The notes below the pieces were generated by a model. That model saw only the letters and a list, made by a program, of their open reading frames with translations, searched no databases and was not told the origin of the DNA. A program made the position numbers and the translations under genes. 64,000 nucleotides of DNA from WHSW01 sp963846165 (GTDB lineage Bacteria > Actinomycetota > Thermoleophilia > Solirubrobacterales > 70-9), in NCBI GenBank assembly GCA_963846165.1, contig CAWJUU010000005.1, positions 496,001 through 560,000 on the forward strand. The letters run 5' to 3'. This document shows positions 43,309 to 53,460 of the stretch, piece by piece; position 1 is the first letter of the stretch, and the number at the start of each line of letters is the position of its first letter.

Positions 43309-44919
43309 ATGACCGGAGGAGCGCCACTCGACCGAGACGAGCAACGTCTCGCAGAGCTCGGTTACAAGCAGGAACTCGACCGCGGCTGGTCGCGGTTCTC
43401 GAACTTCGCGATCTCGTTCACGATCATCTCCGTCCTCGCGGGGTGCTTCACGACCTACGGGCAGGCGTGGAACCTCGGCGGCCCGATCGCGATCTCGATC
43501 GGCTGGCCCCTGGTCTGCCTGATCGTGCTCACCGTCGCCTTCAGCATGTCGGAGGTGGCCTCGGCCTACCCGACGGCGGGCGGGCCCTACTGGTGGGCGA
43601 ACGAGCTCGGTGGCAAGGCGTGGTCGTGGTTCTGCGGCTGGTTCAACCTGCTCGGGCTGATCGCGATCGTGGCGACCGTCGACTGGTTCTGTGCGTTCTT
43701 CGCTACGACGCTGTTCAACCTCTGGGAGCTCGACTTCATCCTCAACTTCGCCGACGAGGTCTCACTCGAGGAGATCTTCATCGTCTTCGTGGTGATCTTG
43801 ATCTTGCACGCGCTGATCAACATCTACTCGTCGCACCTGGTCGCGTTGTTCAACAACATCTCGGTGTTCTGGCACTGCGCCGGCGTGCTCGTGATCATCG
43901 CAATCCTGATCCTCGTCCCCGACGACCATCAGAGCTTCGACTTCGTCTTCACCGAGCGGATCAACAACTCCGGCTTCTCGATGGACATGTACTGGTTCTA
44001 CATCCTGCCCACCGGCTTGCTGCTGACCATGTACACGGTCACCGGCTACGACGCCTCCGCGCACGTGGCCGAGGAGACCAAGGACGCCGAGGTGGCCGCG
44101 GCCAAGGGGATTTGGCAATCGGTCGCCCTCTCGGCGGTGATCGGCTGGTTCGTCTTGCTGGCGATCACCTTCGCCGCGACCAACGTCGACGCGGTGAACG
44201 AGGCGGGCGGCACCTCGCTCTCGATCTTCACCACGGCGATGGACGAGCTCGGGGCCGAGACCGTGATCCTGATCTCGACCATCGGCCAGTTCTTCTGCGG
44301 GATGGCCTGCGTGACCAGCTGCTCGCGGACGTTCTTCGCCTTCTCGCGAGACCGCGCCACACCCGGCAACCGCCTGTGGGCGAGCGTGAACGCGAAGGGC
44401 GTGCCGGTGGCCGCCGTGCTCGGGTCCTGCGTCCTGGCGCTGATCCTGACCCTGCCCGCGCTCTCGGGCAACGCGGCGGGCGTCCCGATCGCCTTCTTCG
44501 CGGTCGTCTCGATCGGGGTGATCGGGCTCTACCTCGCCTATGTGATCCCGGTCTACCTGCGCTGGCGCAAGGGCGACAGCTTCAAGCCGGGCGCCTGGAC
44601 CCTGGGCCAGAAGTACAGGTGGGTGAACCCGATCGCCTTCGGCTGGGTGATCATCACCTCGATCTACTTCTGCCTCCCGTTCTACGGCCCGCCTGCCGTC
44701 TTCTGGGATGACGCGTTCGACTGGAACGCTGCCAACTTCACGCCGCTGGTATTGGGCGCCCTGATCATCGCGATCACGCTGGCGTGGTTCCTGGGCATGA
44801 ACAAGCGCTACACCGGCCCGATTCGCCAGATCGAGTTCGACGAGGGCATGGGGATCAAGGAGATCGAGCCCGACGAGCCGGCGCCGCCGGCGCCGCCCCC
44901 GCCCGCCCCGGCAAGCTAG
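43309..44919 (+). CDS. APC-family amino acid/amine permease
   Basis: 536 residues with about twelve helices. The APC start motif is in RFSNFAISFTIISVLAGC, followed by YPTAGGPYWWANELGG (helix 3) and TGYDASAHVAEETKDAEVAA, the conserved cytoplasmic loop of this superfamily. The tail is short and proline-rich (EPAPPAPPPPAPAS). Members of this subgroup carry amino acids, GABA or amines. Likely importer for the catabolic genes around it; divergent from the kinase-like gene by 121 bp. Confidence 0.88.
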   Translation: MTGGAPLDRDEQRLAELGYKQELDRGWSRFSNFAISFTIISVLAGCFTTYGQAWNLGGPIAISIGWPLVCLIVLTVAFSMSEVASAYPTAGGPYWWANELGGKAWSWFCGWFNLLGLIAIVATVDWFCAFFATTLFNLWELDFILNFADEVSLEEIFIVFVVILILHALINIYSSHLVALFNNISVFWHCAGVLVIIAILILVPDDHQSFDFVFTERINNSGFSMDMYWFYILPTGLLLTMYTVTGYDASAHVAEETKDAEVAAAKGIWQSVALSAVIGWFVLLAITFAATNVDAVNEAGGTSLSIFTTAMDELGAETVILISTIGQFFCGMACVTSCSRTFFAFSRDRATPGNRLWASVNAKGVPVAAVLGSCVLALILTLPALSGNAAGVPIAFFAVVSIGVIGLYLAYVIPVYLRWRKGDSFKPGAWTLGQKYRWVNPIAFGWVIITSIYFCLPFYGPPAVFWDDAFDWNAANFTPLVLGALIIAITLAWFLGMNKRYTGPIRQIEFDEGMGIKEIEPDEPAPPAPPPPAPAS

Positions 44920-44986
44920 CCGGAAGGGAGTGCTGGCCGCCGCGCCCGATCCGCGCTACAGCGGGTCGAGCGCGGCGGTCGCGGCC

Positions 44987-46448
44987 GTGAACACGCTCGC
45001 GATAGACCAGGGGACATCGGCGACGAAGGCGCTGGTCGTCTCCGGCGACGGCTCGATCCGGGCTCCGCAAGCGCGCCCGTCAACCCGACCGCGCCGGCGG
45101 CGGCGGGGCGGTCGAGCAGGATCCGCAGGAGCTGCTCGACTCGGTCGTCGCGGCGGGGCGCCAGGCGATCGCCGACGCGGGAGTCGAGGTGGAGGCGGTC
45201 GGGCTCGGCAACCAGGGCGAGACGGTGCTCGTGCTGGGATCCGCGACTCCGGGCGGCCGCTCGGCGCCGGCGATCTCGCTGGCAGGATCGGCGCGCCGCC
45301 GAGGTGACGCGACGAGCTCGCGCGACCACGCGGAGCGGCTCGGTCGACATCAGCGGGCTGCCGCTCGACCCGTACTTCGCGGCGCCGAAGATGACCTGGC
45401 TGCGCGCGCCACGGCGACGCGGCGGCGTCGTGACCACCGTCGACGCCTGGCTCAATCGCCGGCTCGCCGGTGAGCTACGGTCACCGACGCGGCCACCGCC
45501 TCGCGGACGATGCTGCTCGATCTGCGACGACCGAGTGGTCGGAGGAGGCCTGCGCGCTGTTCGAGATCGATCCGGCGACCGCTGCCCGGATCGTCGACTG
45601 CGACGCGGCGATCGGCGAGACCGACGCGTTCGGGCGCGCCCTGCCGGTCACCGGGCTCGCCGTCGACCAGCAGGCGGCGCTGTTCGCCGAGTCGTGCTTC
45701 GACACCGGCGAGGCGAAGTGCACGTACGGGACCGGCGCGTTCATCCTCGCCACCGCGGGCCAGACCGCGCTCCGCGTCGCAGCCGCGGCTCGCCGCCTGC
45801 GTCGCCTGGCGACTCGGCGGCGCGACCACCTACTGCCTCGATGGCCAGGTCTACACCGCCGGCGCCGCCGTGACCTGGCTCGAGCGGCTCGGGCCTGATC
45901 GCCGAGGCGGCGGAGCTCGATCGGCACGGCGCGGCCGGCGCCGCGGACGCGGCGACGAGGTGATCTTCGTTCCCGCGCTCGCCGGCCTCGCGGCGCCGTT
46001 CTGGCGCCCGGCGGCGCGCGGCGCTGGTCGCGGGCCTCTCGCTCGCCACCGAGCGCGCCGACCTGGTGCGGGCGCTGATCTGGGGCATCGCGGCGCAGGT
46101 GGCGTCGCTCGCGCGCGCGCGATCGCGGCCGACCTCGGCCGGCCGCTCGAACGGCTGCGGGTCGACGGCGGCCTGACCCGCTCCGCGAGCCTGATGCAGG
46201 CGCAGGCCGACCTGCTCCAGGCGCCGGTCGAGCTCTATCCGTCGCCGGACGCGACCGCGCTCGGCGTCGCCGCGTTCGCCCGGCTGGGCGCGGGCGCAGC
46301 CGCGCGACGCCGGAGGCAGCCGTCGGCCAGTGGAGCCCCGCCGCGGTCTTCGAGCCGCGGATGTCGGCCGACGAAGCCGGGCGAGCGCCTCGGCCGCTGG
46401 GAGCGCGCCGCGACCGCGCTTGCGGAGCTCGGGTCCCCGGGCGGATGA
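44987..46448 (+). pseudogene. FGGY carbohydrate kinase (glycerol-kinase-like), many frameshifts
   Basis: The start LAIDQGTSATKALVVSGDG is the FGGY ATP-binding motif; later pieces in changing frames include NQGETVLVLGSAT, PYFAAPKMTWLRA, SFDTGEAKCTYGTGAFIL (as split segments) and the C-terminal RLRVDGGLTRSASLMQAQADLL. It would phosphorylate glycerol or a related polyol. I count a frame change roughly every 100-200 bp; no in-frame decay of the motifs is visible. Called a pseudogene on the sequence as given, but consensus error is the better explanation. The stop overlaps the next ATG. Confidence 0.62.
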
Positions 46449-47892
46449 GCGACCGACCCCTTCGATCGCGACGCAGTGATCGTCGGCGCCGGCGTGGTCG
46501 GCGCGGCGATCGCGCGCGAGCTCTCGCGCTTCGAGCTGCGCTGCATCCTGCTCGAGGCGGGCCGCGACGTCGGCGCCGGGACGAGCAAGGCCAACACCGC
46601 CCTCCTGCACACCGGCTTCGACGCCAAGCCGGGCACGCTCGAGTCGCGCCTCGTGCGCCGCGGGCTACGAGCTGCTCCGCGAGTACGCGCCGCAGTGCCG
46701 GCATCCCGATCGAGCCGACCGGCGCCCTGCTGGTCGCCTGGGACGCCGCCGCAGAGGCGGCGCTGGCCGGGATCGTCGAGAACGCGCGCGGCGCAACGGC
46801 TACGGCGGCGATCGCGCCGGCTCGGGCTCGAGGAGCTCTGCGCGCTCGAGCCGCACCTCGGGCCCGGTGCGCGCGGCGGCGCTCGCGGTTCCCGACGAGG
46901 GCATCATCTGTCCGTTCACGACCCCGCTCGCCTACGCGACCGAGGCGGTCGCGAACGGCTCGAGCTGCGGCTCGAGCGAGCCCGCTCGACCGGCGCCGAG
47001 CGGCTACCGACGGCGGCTACGTGCTCGCCACGATCCGGCGAGCAGCTGCACGACGCGCTAGGTCGTCAACGCCGCCGGGCTGCACGCCGACGAGATCGAC
47101 CGCCTGCTTCGGCCACGACGCGCTTCACGGTCACCCCGCGGCGCGGCGAGCTGATCGTCTTCGACAAGCTCGCCCGCCCGCTCGTCGCCACGTGATCCTC
47201 GCCGGTGCCGACGAAGACGACCAAGGGCGTGCTGGTCGCGCCGACGGTCTTCGGCAACGTCGTGCTCGGACCGACCGCCGAGGACGTCGACGACCAAGCA
47301 GGCCACCGCGTCGACCGCGGCCGGGCTGGCGTGCCTGTCGCCACGAGGGCGGCGGATCGTGCCGGCGCTGCTCGAGCGAGGAGGTGACGGCGGTCTACGT
47401 CGGGCCTGCGCGCCGCGACCGAGCACGCCGACTACCAGATCAGCGTCGACGCCGAGCAGCGCTACGCCTGCGTCGGCGGCATCCGCTCGACCGGGCTCAT
47501 CGGCCTCGATGGCGATCGCCGAGTACGTGCGTCGACGGGCTTGCGCGACGGCCGGGCTGCGCTCGGAGCCGAAGGCGGACGTCCGCGTCGATGCGCATGC
47601 CGAACATCGGCGAGAGCGTTCCCCGCCCGTACGCCGATCGGCGGAGCTGATCGCCGCGCGACCCCGAGTACGGGCGGATCGTCTGCTCACTGCGAACGGG
47701 TGACGCGCGGCGAGATCCGTGACGCGCTCGCGCGGCCCGATCCCGCCGCGCTCGACCTCGACGGGCTGCGGCGACGCACGCGGGCGCTGCTGGGCCGCTG
47801 CCAGGGCTTCTTCTGCGGCGCCCGGGTCGCGGCGATGCTCGACGAGGCCGCGGCCGGCGGCCAGCGGGATCGCGGGCGGCTCGGCGCGATGA
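46445..47892 (+). pseudogene. DAO-family (GlpA-like) dehydrogenase with C-terminal BFD [2Fe-2S] domain, many frameshifts
   Basis: Starts MSDRPLRS, then in the next frame AVIVGAGVVGAAIARELSRF (FAD-binding), GTSKANTALLHTGFDAKPGT and IPIEPTGALLVAWD. Near the C-terminus CERVTRGEIRDALARPDP and LGRCQGFFCGARVAAML are the BFD-like iron-sulfur domain found on type-2 glycerol-3-phosphate or hydroxy-acid dehydrogenases. Frame changes are as dense as in the kinase gene. Gene ends are set by ATGA overlaps on both sides (46445 and 47889). Substrate not known; G3P is suggested by the kinase before it. Confidence 0.58.
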
Positions 47893-49192
47893 CGCGCCGG
47901 CCTCGCAGCGGATCGTCGACGAGCCGTCGAGTCGTGATCGTCGGCGGCGGGCCGGCGGGGCTGGCGGCGGCGCTCGAGCTGCGCCGGCGTCGGCGTCGAC
48001 GCGCGTGCTGGTGGTCGAGCGCGAGGCGGAGGCCGGCGGCATTCCGCGGCACGCCCACCACCAGGGCTTCGGCCTGCGCGACCTGCGCCGGCTGATGTCG
48101 GGACCGCGCTACGCGGCGCGCTACGCGCAGCTGCGCCGCGACGCGCGGGCGTCGACGATCCTGACCGAGACGACGGTGACCGGGCTGGTCGCCGGCGGCC
48201 GCGCTCGAGCTCACCGGCCCCGCGGGGCCGCCGGCGATCGCCGCCGCGGGCCGTGGTGCTGGCCACCGGCTGTCGCGAGCGGCCGCGCTCGGCGCGCCTC
48301 GTTCCCGGCACGCGTCCGCAGGGCGTGATGACGACCGGCACGCTGCAGCAGCTCGTCTACCTGCACGCGCGGCGCGTCGGCCGGCGGGCGCGTCGTCGTC
48401 GGCGCCGAGCACGTCAGCTTCTCGGCCGTCGCTCACGCTCGCCCACGGCGGCGCCCGCACGGTCGGCGATGGTCACCGAGCATGCCCCGACACCAGACGC
48501 TGCGCGCCGGTGCCGGCCTGGATCAGCGATTCGCTACGGGGCACGGCTGTGGACTCGCACCAGCGCTGAGCGCGATCCGCGGCCGCGCCGCGCGTGGAGG
48601 CGGTCGAGCTCACCGACCTCGACAGCGGGCGCGTCGCGCGAGCTCGCCTGCGACACCGTGGTCTTCACCGCCGACTGGATCCCCGACCACGAGCTGGCGG
48701 TCGATGGCGGGCATCGAGCATGGACCCCGGCACGCGGGACCCGCCGTCGACCCGGCGCTGCGCACCTCGCGGCCCGGCGTGTTCGCCGCCGGAAACGTCC
48801 TTCACGGCGCCGAGCCGGCCGACGTCGCGGCGCTCGGCGGCCGCCACGCGGCGGCCGCTGCCGCACGCTATCTGGCCGACTCGGCAGAGTGGCCGCAAGC
48901 GCGCATAAGAGTCGTCTGCAGGCCACCCCTGCATTGGATCTCGCCAAACGTCCTCAGCCCCGGCGTCAAGTCCCCTCCCCGCGGCCATTTCACGCTGCGC
49001 GCGCGTGCGGTTCTCTCGCGGCCGCGGATCGAGGTCTCACAGGACGGTCGCGTGATCTGGACGGGTCGCCCGCGGCGGCTCGTCCCGGGCCGCTCGTCAC
49101 GGGTGCCGGTCGGCTGGGTCGAGCGGGTCGATCCCGCGGGCGGGCCGGTCGAGGTCGGCGTCCGCGGCGCCCAGCGTCTCGCGGGGGCTTGA
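47889..49192 (+). pseudogene. FAD/NAD(P)-dependent oxidoreductase, many frameshifts in the first two thirds
   Basis: RVVIVGGGPAGLAAALELRR gives the first dinucleotide-binding site; LVVEREAEAGGIPRHAHHQG and FGLRDLRRLMSGPRYA follow in other frames. GVFAAGNVLHGAEPADVAAL is the second FAD motif, and the last 100 residues are in one frame (HFTLRARAVLSRPRIEVSQD to VRGAQRLAGA). This protein type is usually encoded beside the GlpA-like BFD protein and would pass electrons for it. As given the gene is broken until about 48800. Confidence 0.58.
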
Positions 49193-49216
49193 CATCAGAT
49201 CGCCCGCGGATAGGCT
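49189..49216 (+). promoter_or_regulatory. Candidate promoter of the glutamine-synthetase-like operon
   Basis: TTGACA at 49189 (overlapping the previous stop) and TAGGCT at 49211, spacing 16 bp, about 50 bp before the GTG. A similar TTGACT and ATAGGCT pair precedes the APC permease near 43212-43242, with wider spacing. Confidence 0.4.
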
Positions 49217-49266
49217 GCCGACAAAGGTCCGATTAGCGAACCATAAGCGATACCGGGAGGCATCAC

Positions 49267-50595
49267 GTGACGCTTGACGAGCTGCGAAAGGCGATCGAGG
49301 ACGGGTCCGTCGACACCGTTCTGCTGACGATCGCCGACATGGAGGGGCGGCTTCAGGGCAAGCGGCTGACAGCCCGGCATTTCCTCGACGAGGTGGTCGA
49401 GCACGGGGCCGAGGGGTGCAACTACCTGCTCGCCGTCGACGTCGACATGGACACGGTCGCCGGCTATGCGATGTCGTCCTGGGAGCGGGGCTACGGCGAC
49501 TTCGTGATGAAGCCCGACTTCGACACCCTGCGGCCGGTCCCCTGGCACGAGGGCACGGTGATGCTGATGGCCGATGTCGCCTGGGAGGACGGCTCGGACG
49601 TCGTCGCCTCCCCGCGGCAGATCCTCCGCCGCCAGCTCGCCCGGCTCGCCGAGCGCGGCTGGCAGGCGATGGCCGGCACCGAGCTCGAGTTCATCGTCTT
49701 TCGCGACACCTACGAGGAGGCGTGGAAGGCCGGCTACCGCGACCTCGACCCGGCCAACCTCTACAACGTCGACTACTCGATGCTCGGCACGGCCCGGATC
49801 GAGCCGCTGATCCGGCGGATCCGCAACTCGATGATGGCGGCCGACATGCAGGTCGAGAACTCGAAGGGCGAGTGCAACTTCGGCCAGCATGAGATCAACT
49901 TCCACTACTCCGACGCGCTCTCGGCCGCCGACGACCACGTGATCTACAAGAACGGCGCCAAGGAGATCGCCTCCCAGGAGGGGATGTCGATCACCTTCAT
50001 GGCCAAGTACAACGAGCTCGAGGGCAACTCGTGCCACATCCACTGCTCGGTCGCCAACGAGGACGGCGCCAGCGTGTTCGCCGACGACGCGCAGACGTTC
50101 GACCGCTTCCTCGCCGGCCAGGTCGCCTGCCTGCCGGCGATGACGCTGTTCTTCGCTCCGCACGTCAACTCCTACAAGCGCTTTGCGCCCGGGTCGTTCG
50201 CGCCGACCGCGGTCGCGTGGGGGAACGACAACCGGACCTGCTCGATGCGGGTGGTCGGCCACGGGCAGGCGAAGCGGCTCGAGAACCGCCTCCCGGGCGC
50301 CGACGTCAATCCCTACCTGGCGCTGGCGGCGATGATCGCCGCCGGCCTGCACGGGGTCGAGCAGGAGCTGCCGCTCGAGCCGCCGCTCGAGGGCAACGCG
50401 TACACCGCGGACAAGCCCCACGTGCCGCGGAACATGTACGACGCCCGCGACCTGTTCGCCTCCAGCGACGTCGTCCGCGAGGCGTTCGGGCAGGACGTGG
50501 TCGACCACTACCTCAACCGGGCCAAGATCGAGCTCGACGCGTTCGAGGCCACGGTCACCGACTGGGAGCGCGTCAGGGGCTTCGAGAGGCTGTGA
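49267..50595 (+). CDS. Gamma-glutamyl-amine ligase, glutamine synthetase family (GlnA3/PuuA-like)
   Basis: 442 residues, GTG start after GGGAGG. Family motifs: MEGRLQGKRLTARHFLDEVV, GTELEFIVFRDTYEEAW (first metal Glu), NSKGECNFGQHEINF (second metal-site Glu), SCHIHCSVANEDG, and NRTCSMRVVGHG with PGADVNPYLALAAMIAAGLHG. The shorter length and the neighbours (C26 hydrolase and aldehyde dehydrogenase) point to gamma-glutamylation of an amine rather than ammonia assimilation. Amine identity is unknown. Confidence 0.87.
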   Translation: MTLDELRKAIEDGSVDTVLLTIADMEGRLQGKRLTARHFLDEVVEHGAEGCNYLLAVDVDMDTVAGYAMSSWERGYGDFVMKPDFDTLRPVPWHEGTVMLMADVAWEDGSDVVASPRQILRRQLARLAERGWQAMAGTELEFIVFRDTYEEAWKAGYRDLDPANLYNVDYSMLGTARIEPLIRRIRNSMMAADMQVENSKGECNFGQHEINFHYSDALSAADDHVIYKNGAKEIASQEGMSITFMAKYNELEGNSCHIHCSVANEDGASVFADDAQTFDRFLAGQVACLPAMTLFFAPHVNSYKRFAPGSFAPTAVAWGNDNRTCSMRVVGHGQAKRLENRLPGADVNPYLALAAMIAAGLHGVEQELPLEPPLEGNAYTADKPHVPRNMYDARDLFASSDVVREAFGQDVVDHYLNRAKIELDAFEATVTDWERVRGFERL

Positions 50596-51320
50596 GCTCA
50601 GGGCCTGCCGCGATCGGGATCACGGCCGCGCTCGAACGGGTCCAGTGGGGCGCCTGGGACGAGGTCGTGACCCTGACCACGCGCTCGTACTCGCGCGCGG
50701 TCGAGGCGGCCGGCGCGGTGCCCTTGGTTCTGCCGCCGATGGATCCCGGTCGCGACCGGATCGATGCCGCGCTCGACCGGATCGACGCCCTGATCGTCTC
50801 CGGAGGCTCCGACGTCGATCCCGCCGTCTACGGCGCCGAGGCCCATCCCGAAACGACCGGGAACTGGCTCGAGCGCGATCGCTTCGAGCTCGCGCTCACC
50901 CGGCGCGCGCTCGAGCGCGAGCTGCCGCTGCTCGGGATCTGCCGCGGGATGCAGATGCTCAACCTCGCCCTCGGGGGGACGCTGATCCAGCATCTCCCGG
51001 ACGTGACCGGAAACCAGGACCACCGCCACACTCCGGGCAGCTTCGGCGATCACGAGGTCGAACTCGAGCCGGGATCGCTGGCGGCGCTCGCCGCCGGCGG
51101 CGAGCGGGCCACGGTCAAGTCGCATCACCACCAGGGCGTCGACGCGCTCGGCGACGGCCTCGTCGTCACCGGCCGCTCGGTCCCCGACGGCGTCATCGAG
51201 GCGATCGAGCTCCCGGGCCGGCGGTTCGTGCTCGGGGTCCTCTGGCACCCCGAGGAGGACGAGCGCAGCCGCGTGATCGCAGCACTGGTCGCCAACGTCA
51301 CCGAGGAGGTACCCGCATGA
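50592..51320 (+). CDS. Gamma-glutamyl-GABA hydrolase-like peptidase C26 (PuuD-like)
   Basis: 242 residues, class I glutamine-amidotransferase fold. Nucleophile Cys in LPLLGICRGMQMLN, His in FVLGVLWHPEED, acidic partner two residues later; ALIVSGGSDVDPAVYG is the oxyanion region. It removes glutamate from a gamma-glutamyl product. GTG start overlaps the ligase stop (GTGA), and its own stop overlaps the aldehyde dehydrogenase start (ATGA), so the three are one tight operon. Confidence 0.87.
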   Translation: MSSGPAAIGITAALERVQWGAWDEVVTLTTRSYSRAVEAAGAVPLVLPPMDPGRDRIDAALDRIDALIVSGGSDVDPAVYGAEAHPETTGNWLERDRFELALTRRALERELPLLGICRGMQMLNLALGGTLIQHLPDVTGNQDHRHTPGSFGDHEVELEPGSLAALAAGGERATVKSHHHQGVDALGDGLVVTGRSVPDGVIEAIELPGRRFVLGVLWHPEEDERSRVIAALVANVTEEVPA

Positions 51321-52678
51321 TCGCCGTCGTCGAGCCCGCGACCGAGCAGGTGATGGCGGAGGTCCCAAGGGCCGGGGTCGAGGAAACCGACGCGGCGGTC
51401 GCCGCGGCGAAGGCCGCGTTCCCGTCATGGCGCGCCGTGGCGCCGGCCGATCGCGCGGCGCTGATGCGAACGATCGCCGACGCGCTCGAGCGCCACTCGG
51501 GCGAGCTGTCGACGCTCGAGGCGCGCAACGCCGGCAAGCCGATCTCCGACGCCCGCGGCGAGATCGCGATGGTGGTCGAGTGCTTCCGCTATTACGCGGG
51601 CGCCCCCGAGCGCAACCTCGGACAGACGATCCCGGTCGCCGGCGGGGTCGATATGACCTTCCGCGAGCCGCTCGGCGTCGTCGGCCTGATCACGCCGTGG
51701 AACTTCCCGATGGTGATCGCCTCGTGGAAGGTCGCCCCGGCGCTCGCCGCCGGCAACACGATCGTGCTCAAACCCGCCGAGCTGACCCCGTTGACCTCGA
51801 TCGAGCTCGAGCGGATCGCGCTCGAGGCGGGCCTGCCCGAGGGCGTGCTCAACGTCGTCGCCGGGCCCGGCTCGGTCTGCGGTCAGCGCCTGGTCGAGCA
51901 CCCCGACGTCGCCAAGGTCGCCTTCACCGGCTCGACCCAGGTCGGTCGCGGGATCGCCGCGAGCGCGGCGCAGACGATCAAGCGGGTGACGCTCGAGCTC
52001 GGCGGCAAGTCCGCCAACGTGGTCTTCGCCGACGCCGACCTCGAGGCCGCCGCCGAGTCGGCGCCCTTCGCGGTCTTCGGCAACGCTGGGCAGGACTGTT
52101 GCGCGCGCTCGCGGATCCTGGTCGAGCGCACGGGCATGGACGACTTCATGGCCGCGCTCGAGCGCACGGTGACCGGGATCCGGGTCGGTGACCCGCTCTC
52201 GGACGAGACCCAGATGGGCCCGCTGATCTCCGCCGGCCAGCGCGCGACGGTGGCCTCGTTCGTGCCCGAGGACGCGCCGGTCGCGATTCGCGGCATGGCG
52301 CCCGACGGGCCCGGCTTCTGGTTCCCACCGACCGTGCTGGCGCCGGTCTCGAACTCCGACCGGGCAGCCGAGGAGGAGATCTTCGGCCCCGTCGCCTGCG
52401 TGATCCCGTTCGAGGGCGAGGCGGAGGCGACCGAGCTCGCCAACGACACGATCTACGGGCTCTCGGGCTCGATCTGGAGCCGCGACGGCGCCAAGGCGCT
52501 GCGAGTCGCGCGCGCGCTCGAGACCGGCGTGATCTCGATCAACTCGAACAGCTCGGTCCGGGTCTCGACCCCGTTCGGGGGCTTCAAGCAGTCGGGCGTC
52601 GGCCGCGAGCTGGGCCCGGACGCGCTCGAGCACTACACCGACGTGAAGAACGTCTTCTACGCCACCGAGGGAGGTTGA
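51317..52678 (+). CDS. NAD(P)+-dependent aldehyde dehydrogenase (PuuC/gabD type)
   Basis: 453 residues, complete ALDH. Cofactor-binding TPWNFPMVIASWKVAPALAA, FTGSTQVGRGIAASA, general base in TLELGGKSANVVF, and catalytic Cys in FGNAGQDCCARSR (two adjacent cysteines). C-terminal FGGFKQSGVGRELGPDALE. In this setting it would oxidise the gamma-glutamyl-amino-aldehyde made after amine oxidation. Fully in frame, unlike genes a few kb upstream. Confidence 0.9.
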   Translation: MIAVVEPATEQVMAEVPRAGVEETDAAVAAAKAAFPSWRAVAPADRAALMRTIADALERHSGELSTLEARNAGKPISDARGEIAMVVECFRYYAGAPERNLGQTIPVAGGVDMTFREPLGVVGLITPWNFPMVIASWKVAPALAAGNTIVLKPAELTPLTSIELERIALEAGLPEGVLNVVAGPGSVCGQRLVEHPDVAKVAFTGSTQVGRGIAASAAQTIKRVTLELGGKSANVVFADADLEAAAESAPFAVFGNAGQDCCARSRILVERTGMDDFMAALERTVTGIRVGDPLSDETQMGPLISAGQRATVASFVPEDAPVAIRGMAPDGPGFWFPPTVLAPVSNSDRAAEEEIFGPVACVIPFEGEAEATELANDTIYGLSGSIWSRDGAKALRVARALETGVISINSNSSVRVSTPFGGFKQSGVGRELGPDALEHYTDVKNVFYATEGG

Positions 52679-52682
52679 CGCG

Positions 52683-53444
52683 ATGGCCGGTTCGCTGGAG
52701 GGCAAGGTCTGCGTGATCACCGGCGCGGCGAGCGGGATCGGTGCCGAGTCGGCCCGCCTGTTCGCCGAGCAGGGCGCGCGCGTCGCGGGCGTCGATCTGG
52801 CCGAGGACGCCGGCGGCGAGCTCTCGATCGTCGCCGACGTCACCGACGAGGACCAGGTGCGGGGGATGTACCAGCAGGTGCAGGACGAGCTCGGCCGCGT
52901 CGACGTGCTCTTCAACAACGCCGGCATCAACCCCAACGACGACCAGTCCGTCCTCGACACCGAGCTCGACGCCTGGCAGCGGGTCCAGGACGTCAACCTG
53001 CGCTCGGTCTTCCTCTGCTGCAAGCACGGCATCCCCCACCTGCTCGCCAACGACCCGCAGGGCGGCTCGGTGATCAACACGGCCTCGTTCGTCGCCGTGA
53101 GGGGTGCCGCCGTCTCGCAGATCTCATACACCGCGTCCAAGGGCGCCGTGCTCTCGCTCTCGCGCGAGCTCGCGGTCGAGTTCGCCGACCGCGGCGTGCG
53201 CGTGAACGCGCTCTGCCCGGGCCCGGTGAACACCCCGCTGCTCAAGGAGCTGTTCGCGAAGGACCCCGAGAAGGCCGCCAAGCGCCTCGTCCACATCCCG
53301 ATGGGACGCTTCGGCGAGCCCGAGGAGATCGCCTCGGCCGCGGCCTTCCTCGCCGGCGACGACTCCTCCTTCGTCACCGCGACGACCTTTCTCGTCGACG
53401 GCGGGCTCTCGGGCGCCTACCTGACGCCCGGCCAGGTGGGCTAG
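52683..53444 (+). CDS. Short-chain dehydrogenase/reductase
   Basis: 253 residues, classical SDR. TGAASGIGAES is the cofactor loop (about residues 14-24), NNAGIN the NAG motif, catalytic Ser in VINTASFVAV region, and YTASK the Tyr-x3-Lys pair (about residues 151-155). C-terminal FLVDGGLSGAYLTPG. VDLAEDAG after strand 2 favours NAD(H). Starts 5 bp after the ALDH stop, so part of the amine operon; it may oxidise an alcohol intermediate. Confidence 0.88.
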   Translation: MAGSLEGKVCVITGAASGIGAESARLFAEQGARVAGVDLAEDAGGELSIVADVTDEDQVRGMYQQVQDELGRVDVLFNNAGINPNDDQSVLDTELDAWQRVQDVNLRSVFLCCKHGIPHLLANDPQGGSVINTASFVAVRGAAVSQISYTASKGAVLSLSRELAVEFADRGVRVNALCPGPVNTPLLKELFAKDPEKAAKRLVHIPMGRFGEPEEIASAAAFLAGDDSSFVTATTFLVDGGLSGAYLTPGQVG

Positions 53445-53460
53445 CTCCTCAGGGGTCGGC

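Noticed and set aside
49267..50595. Gamma-glutamylmethylamide synthetase of the N-methylglutamate pathway
   Set aside because: No mgsABC or mgdABCD genes nearby; the C26 hydrolase and aldehyde dehydrogenase fit the Puu-type route better. Not excluded for substrate.
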